The notes under the pieces are model-generated. The model worked only from the letters and a program-made list of their open reading frames with translations. It did no database searches and was not told the DNA's origin. Shown here in pieces: positions 63,084-64,000 of a stretch of 64,000 nucleotides of DNA. Each line of letters starts with the position of its first letter. The stretch's first letter is position 1. The position numbers were made by a program, and so were the translations under genes. This DNA comes from Thermococcus sp. (GTDB lineage Archaea; Methanobacteriota_B; Thermococci; Thermococcales; Thermococcaceae), in assembly GCA_027075325.1 (NCBI GenBank), contig JALTBN010000027.1, positions 97,481 through 161,480 on the forward strand, read 5' to 3'.

Positions 63084-64000
63084 ATGAGAGGGTACCTCAC
63101 TTTCGTTCTTCACACACACATTCCCTACGTAAGGAAGCACGGAAAGTGGCCCTTCGGCGAAGAATGGATATATGAGGCAATAAGCGAAACCTACCTGCCC
63201 CTCCTCATGGAGTTCGAGAGACTGAGGGATTCCGGGGTGAAATTCGGCATAGTAATAAACATAACGCCCGTTCTGGCGGAGCAGCTCGCGGACGAGTACA
63301 TGAAGGAAGCCTTCGAGGAATACATGGAGAGGAAGCTCAAGGCCATGGAGAACGACCTGAAGTCCGGGAAGTACGATGAGAAGGCCGTTTCCTACATGCT
63401 GGGCTACTTCAAGAAGGTCTACGATTACTGGAAGGCTATAAACGGTGACGTCCTCGGCAAGTTCCGTGAGTTCCAGGATCAGGGGTACATAGAGATTATC
63501 ACCTCGGCGGCCACCCACGGTTACCTGCCGCTCCTCGGAAGGGACGAGGCGATAAGAGCACAGATAGCCAACGGCGTTGCGACCTACGAGAAGCACTTCG
63601 GGAGAAGACCGAAGGGCATATGGCTGCCAGAATGTGCATACAGGCCCGCTGGCGAATGGGAGCTACCGGGTGGAAGGAAGGTCAAAAGGATGGGCATCGA
63701 GAAGTTCCTTGAGGAGTTCGGCATCGAGTACTTCTTCGTCGAGAGCAGGCTCATCGACGAGGGACCGGCTTCGAAGGTCTACGGGGAGGTTCTTCTAGCG
63801 GAAACGGAGAAGACAACCCTGAGGCCCTACTGGATAAAGGGATCCAGTGTTGCCGTCTTCGCAAGGAACCGCGAGACGGGCCACCAGGTCTGGAGTGCAC
63901 ACTTCGGTTATCCCGGCGACTTCTACTACCGCGAGTTCCACAGGAAGGCCCCCGAAAGCGGAGGTCAGTACTGGAGGATAACGAGCAAGGAAGCTGACAT
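63084..64000 (+). CDS. GH57 1,4-alpha-glucan branching enzyme, N-terminal part
   Basis: An incomplete gene running off the right edge, 305 codons here of an expected 600-700. It belongs to glycoside hydrolase family 57: MRGYLTFVLHTHIPYVRKHG opens it, EIITSAATHGYLPLL follows, and the nucleophile Glu lies in IWLPECAYRPAGEW (about 184). GHQVWSAHFGYPGDFYYREF is typical of branching enzymes rather than amylases. It forms alpha-1,6 branches in glycogen-like polymer. The start and TATA support transcription on its own. The second catalytic Asp and the C-terminal domain lie outside the window. Confidence 0.93.
   Translation, partial: MRGYLTFVLHTHIPYVRKHGKWPFGEEWIYEAISETYLPLLMEFERLRDSGVKFGIVINITPVLAEQLADEYMKEAFEEYMERKLKAMENDLKSGKYDEKAVSYMLGYFKKVYDYWKAINGDVLGKFREFQDQGYIEIITSAATHGYLPLLGRDEAIRAQIANGVATYEKHFGRRPKGIWLPECAYRPAGEWELPGGRKVKRMGIEKFLEEFGIEYFFVESRLIDEGPASKVYGEVLLAETEKTTLRPYWIKGSSVAVFARNRETGHQVWSAHFGYPGDFYYREFHRKAPESGGQYWRITSKEAD

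Overview
The window looks like chromosomal DNA of a hyperthermophilic euryarchaeon of the order Thermococcales, most likely a GC-rich Thermococcus. The evidence is the gene content (archaeal Cdc48, Hef, FEN-1, TFB, Nob1, aCPSF1, proteasome beta, archaeal ATP-dependent DNA ligase, archaemetzincin, Trm56, GGGP synthase, GH57 branching enzyme), protein sequences very close to what I remember of Pyrococcus and Thermococcus orthologues, GGTGAT/GGAGG-type ribosome sites, and TATA boxes of the TTTATAAA or TTTAAA kind about 25 bases before starts. Genes are packed tightly on both strands, often with ATGA or GTGA overlaps. I see no CRISPR array, no insertion sequence, no complete provirus and no intein in Cdc48, Hef, SMC or the ligase.

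Layout. 1-2.1 kb: start of a secreted protein behind a 22-bp perfect palindrome, prolidase, PAP2 phosphatase. 2.1-2.3 kb: two tRNAs. 2.4-7.9 kb: Cdc48, an RNase H-fold-like protein, a tiny acidic protein, a helical-repeat protein, uridine phosphorylase. 8-11.8 kb: threonine-synthase-like enzyme, then MEMO, mevalonate kinase and isopentenyl phosphate kinase. 11.9-17.6 kb: a RecA/KaiC-like protein with a broken P-loop, PRC-barrel protein, metallophosphoesterase, ADP-forming acyl-CoA synthetase alpha subunit, PsiE-like protein, FEN-1. 17.6-20.1 kb: TFB, PDCD5, S19e, YhbY-like protein. 20.3-24.4 kb: a PP-loop/AlkA-like/coiled-coil/ribbon-helix-helix operon, two candidate small RNAs, Fap7 and Nob1. 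24.5-29.7 kb: 5-oxoprolinase pxpABC, phosphoglycolate phosphatase, GNAT, M20 peptidase. 29.8-32.1 kb: DUF2095, DUF123, a DUF104/PIN toxin-antitoxin pair, GGGP synthase. 32.1-40.5 kb: SMC-ScpA and Hef. 40.5-48.7 kb: GH5-like protein, archaemetzincin, archaetidylinositol-phosphate synthase, Trm56, SAM hydrolase, NMN adenylyltransferase, small unknowns, two GNATs, ammonium transporter. 49-53.6 kb: GNAT, MFS, and a winged-helix/CPBP cluster. 53.6-54.5 kb: a gene-poor spacer around tRNA-Leu with a GNAT remnant and short hairpin repeats. 54.5-64 kb: proteasome beta and aCPSF1, a split PrsW-like gene, DNA ligase/pantoate kinase/NFACT operon, and the start of a GH57 branching enzyme.

Themes. Archaeal lipid and CoA supply is well represented: mevalonate kinase and IPK feed isoprenoids, GGGP synthase and the CDP-alcohol transferase build polar lipids, pantoate kinase makes CoA. 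Genome maintenance is the other theme: FEN-1, Hef, SMC-ScpA, ligase and an AlkA-like glycosylase.

The most interesting signal is regulatory. A 39-bp element, GTTCA-N7-TGAAC repeated twice at a 22-bp period, occurs with identical spacing at the end of the gene before a ribbon-helix-helix protein (22820-22858) and before the NMN adenylyltransferase gene (44459-44497). This looks like an operator pair for an undescribed regulon, with the ribbon-helix-helix protein as an obvious candidate binder.
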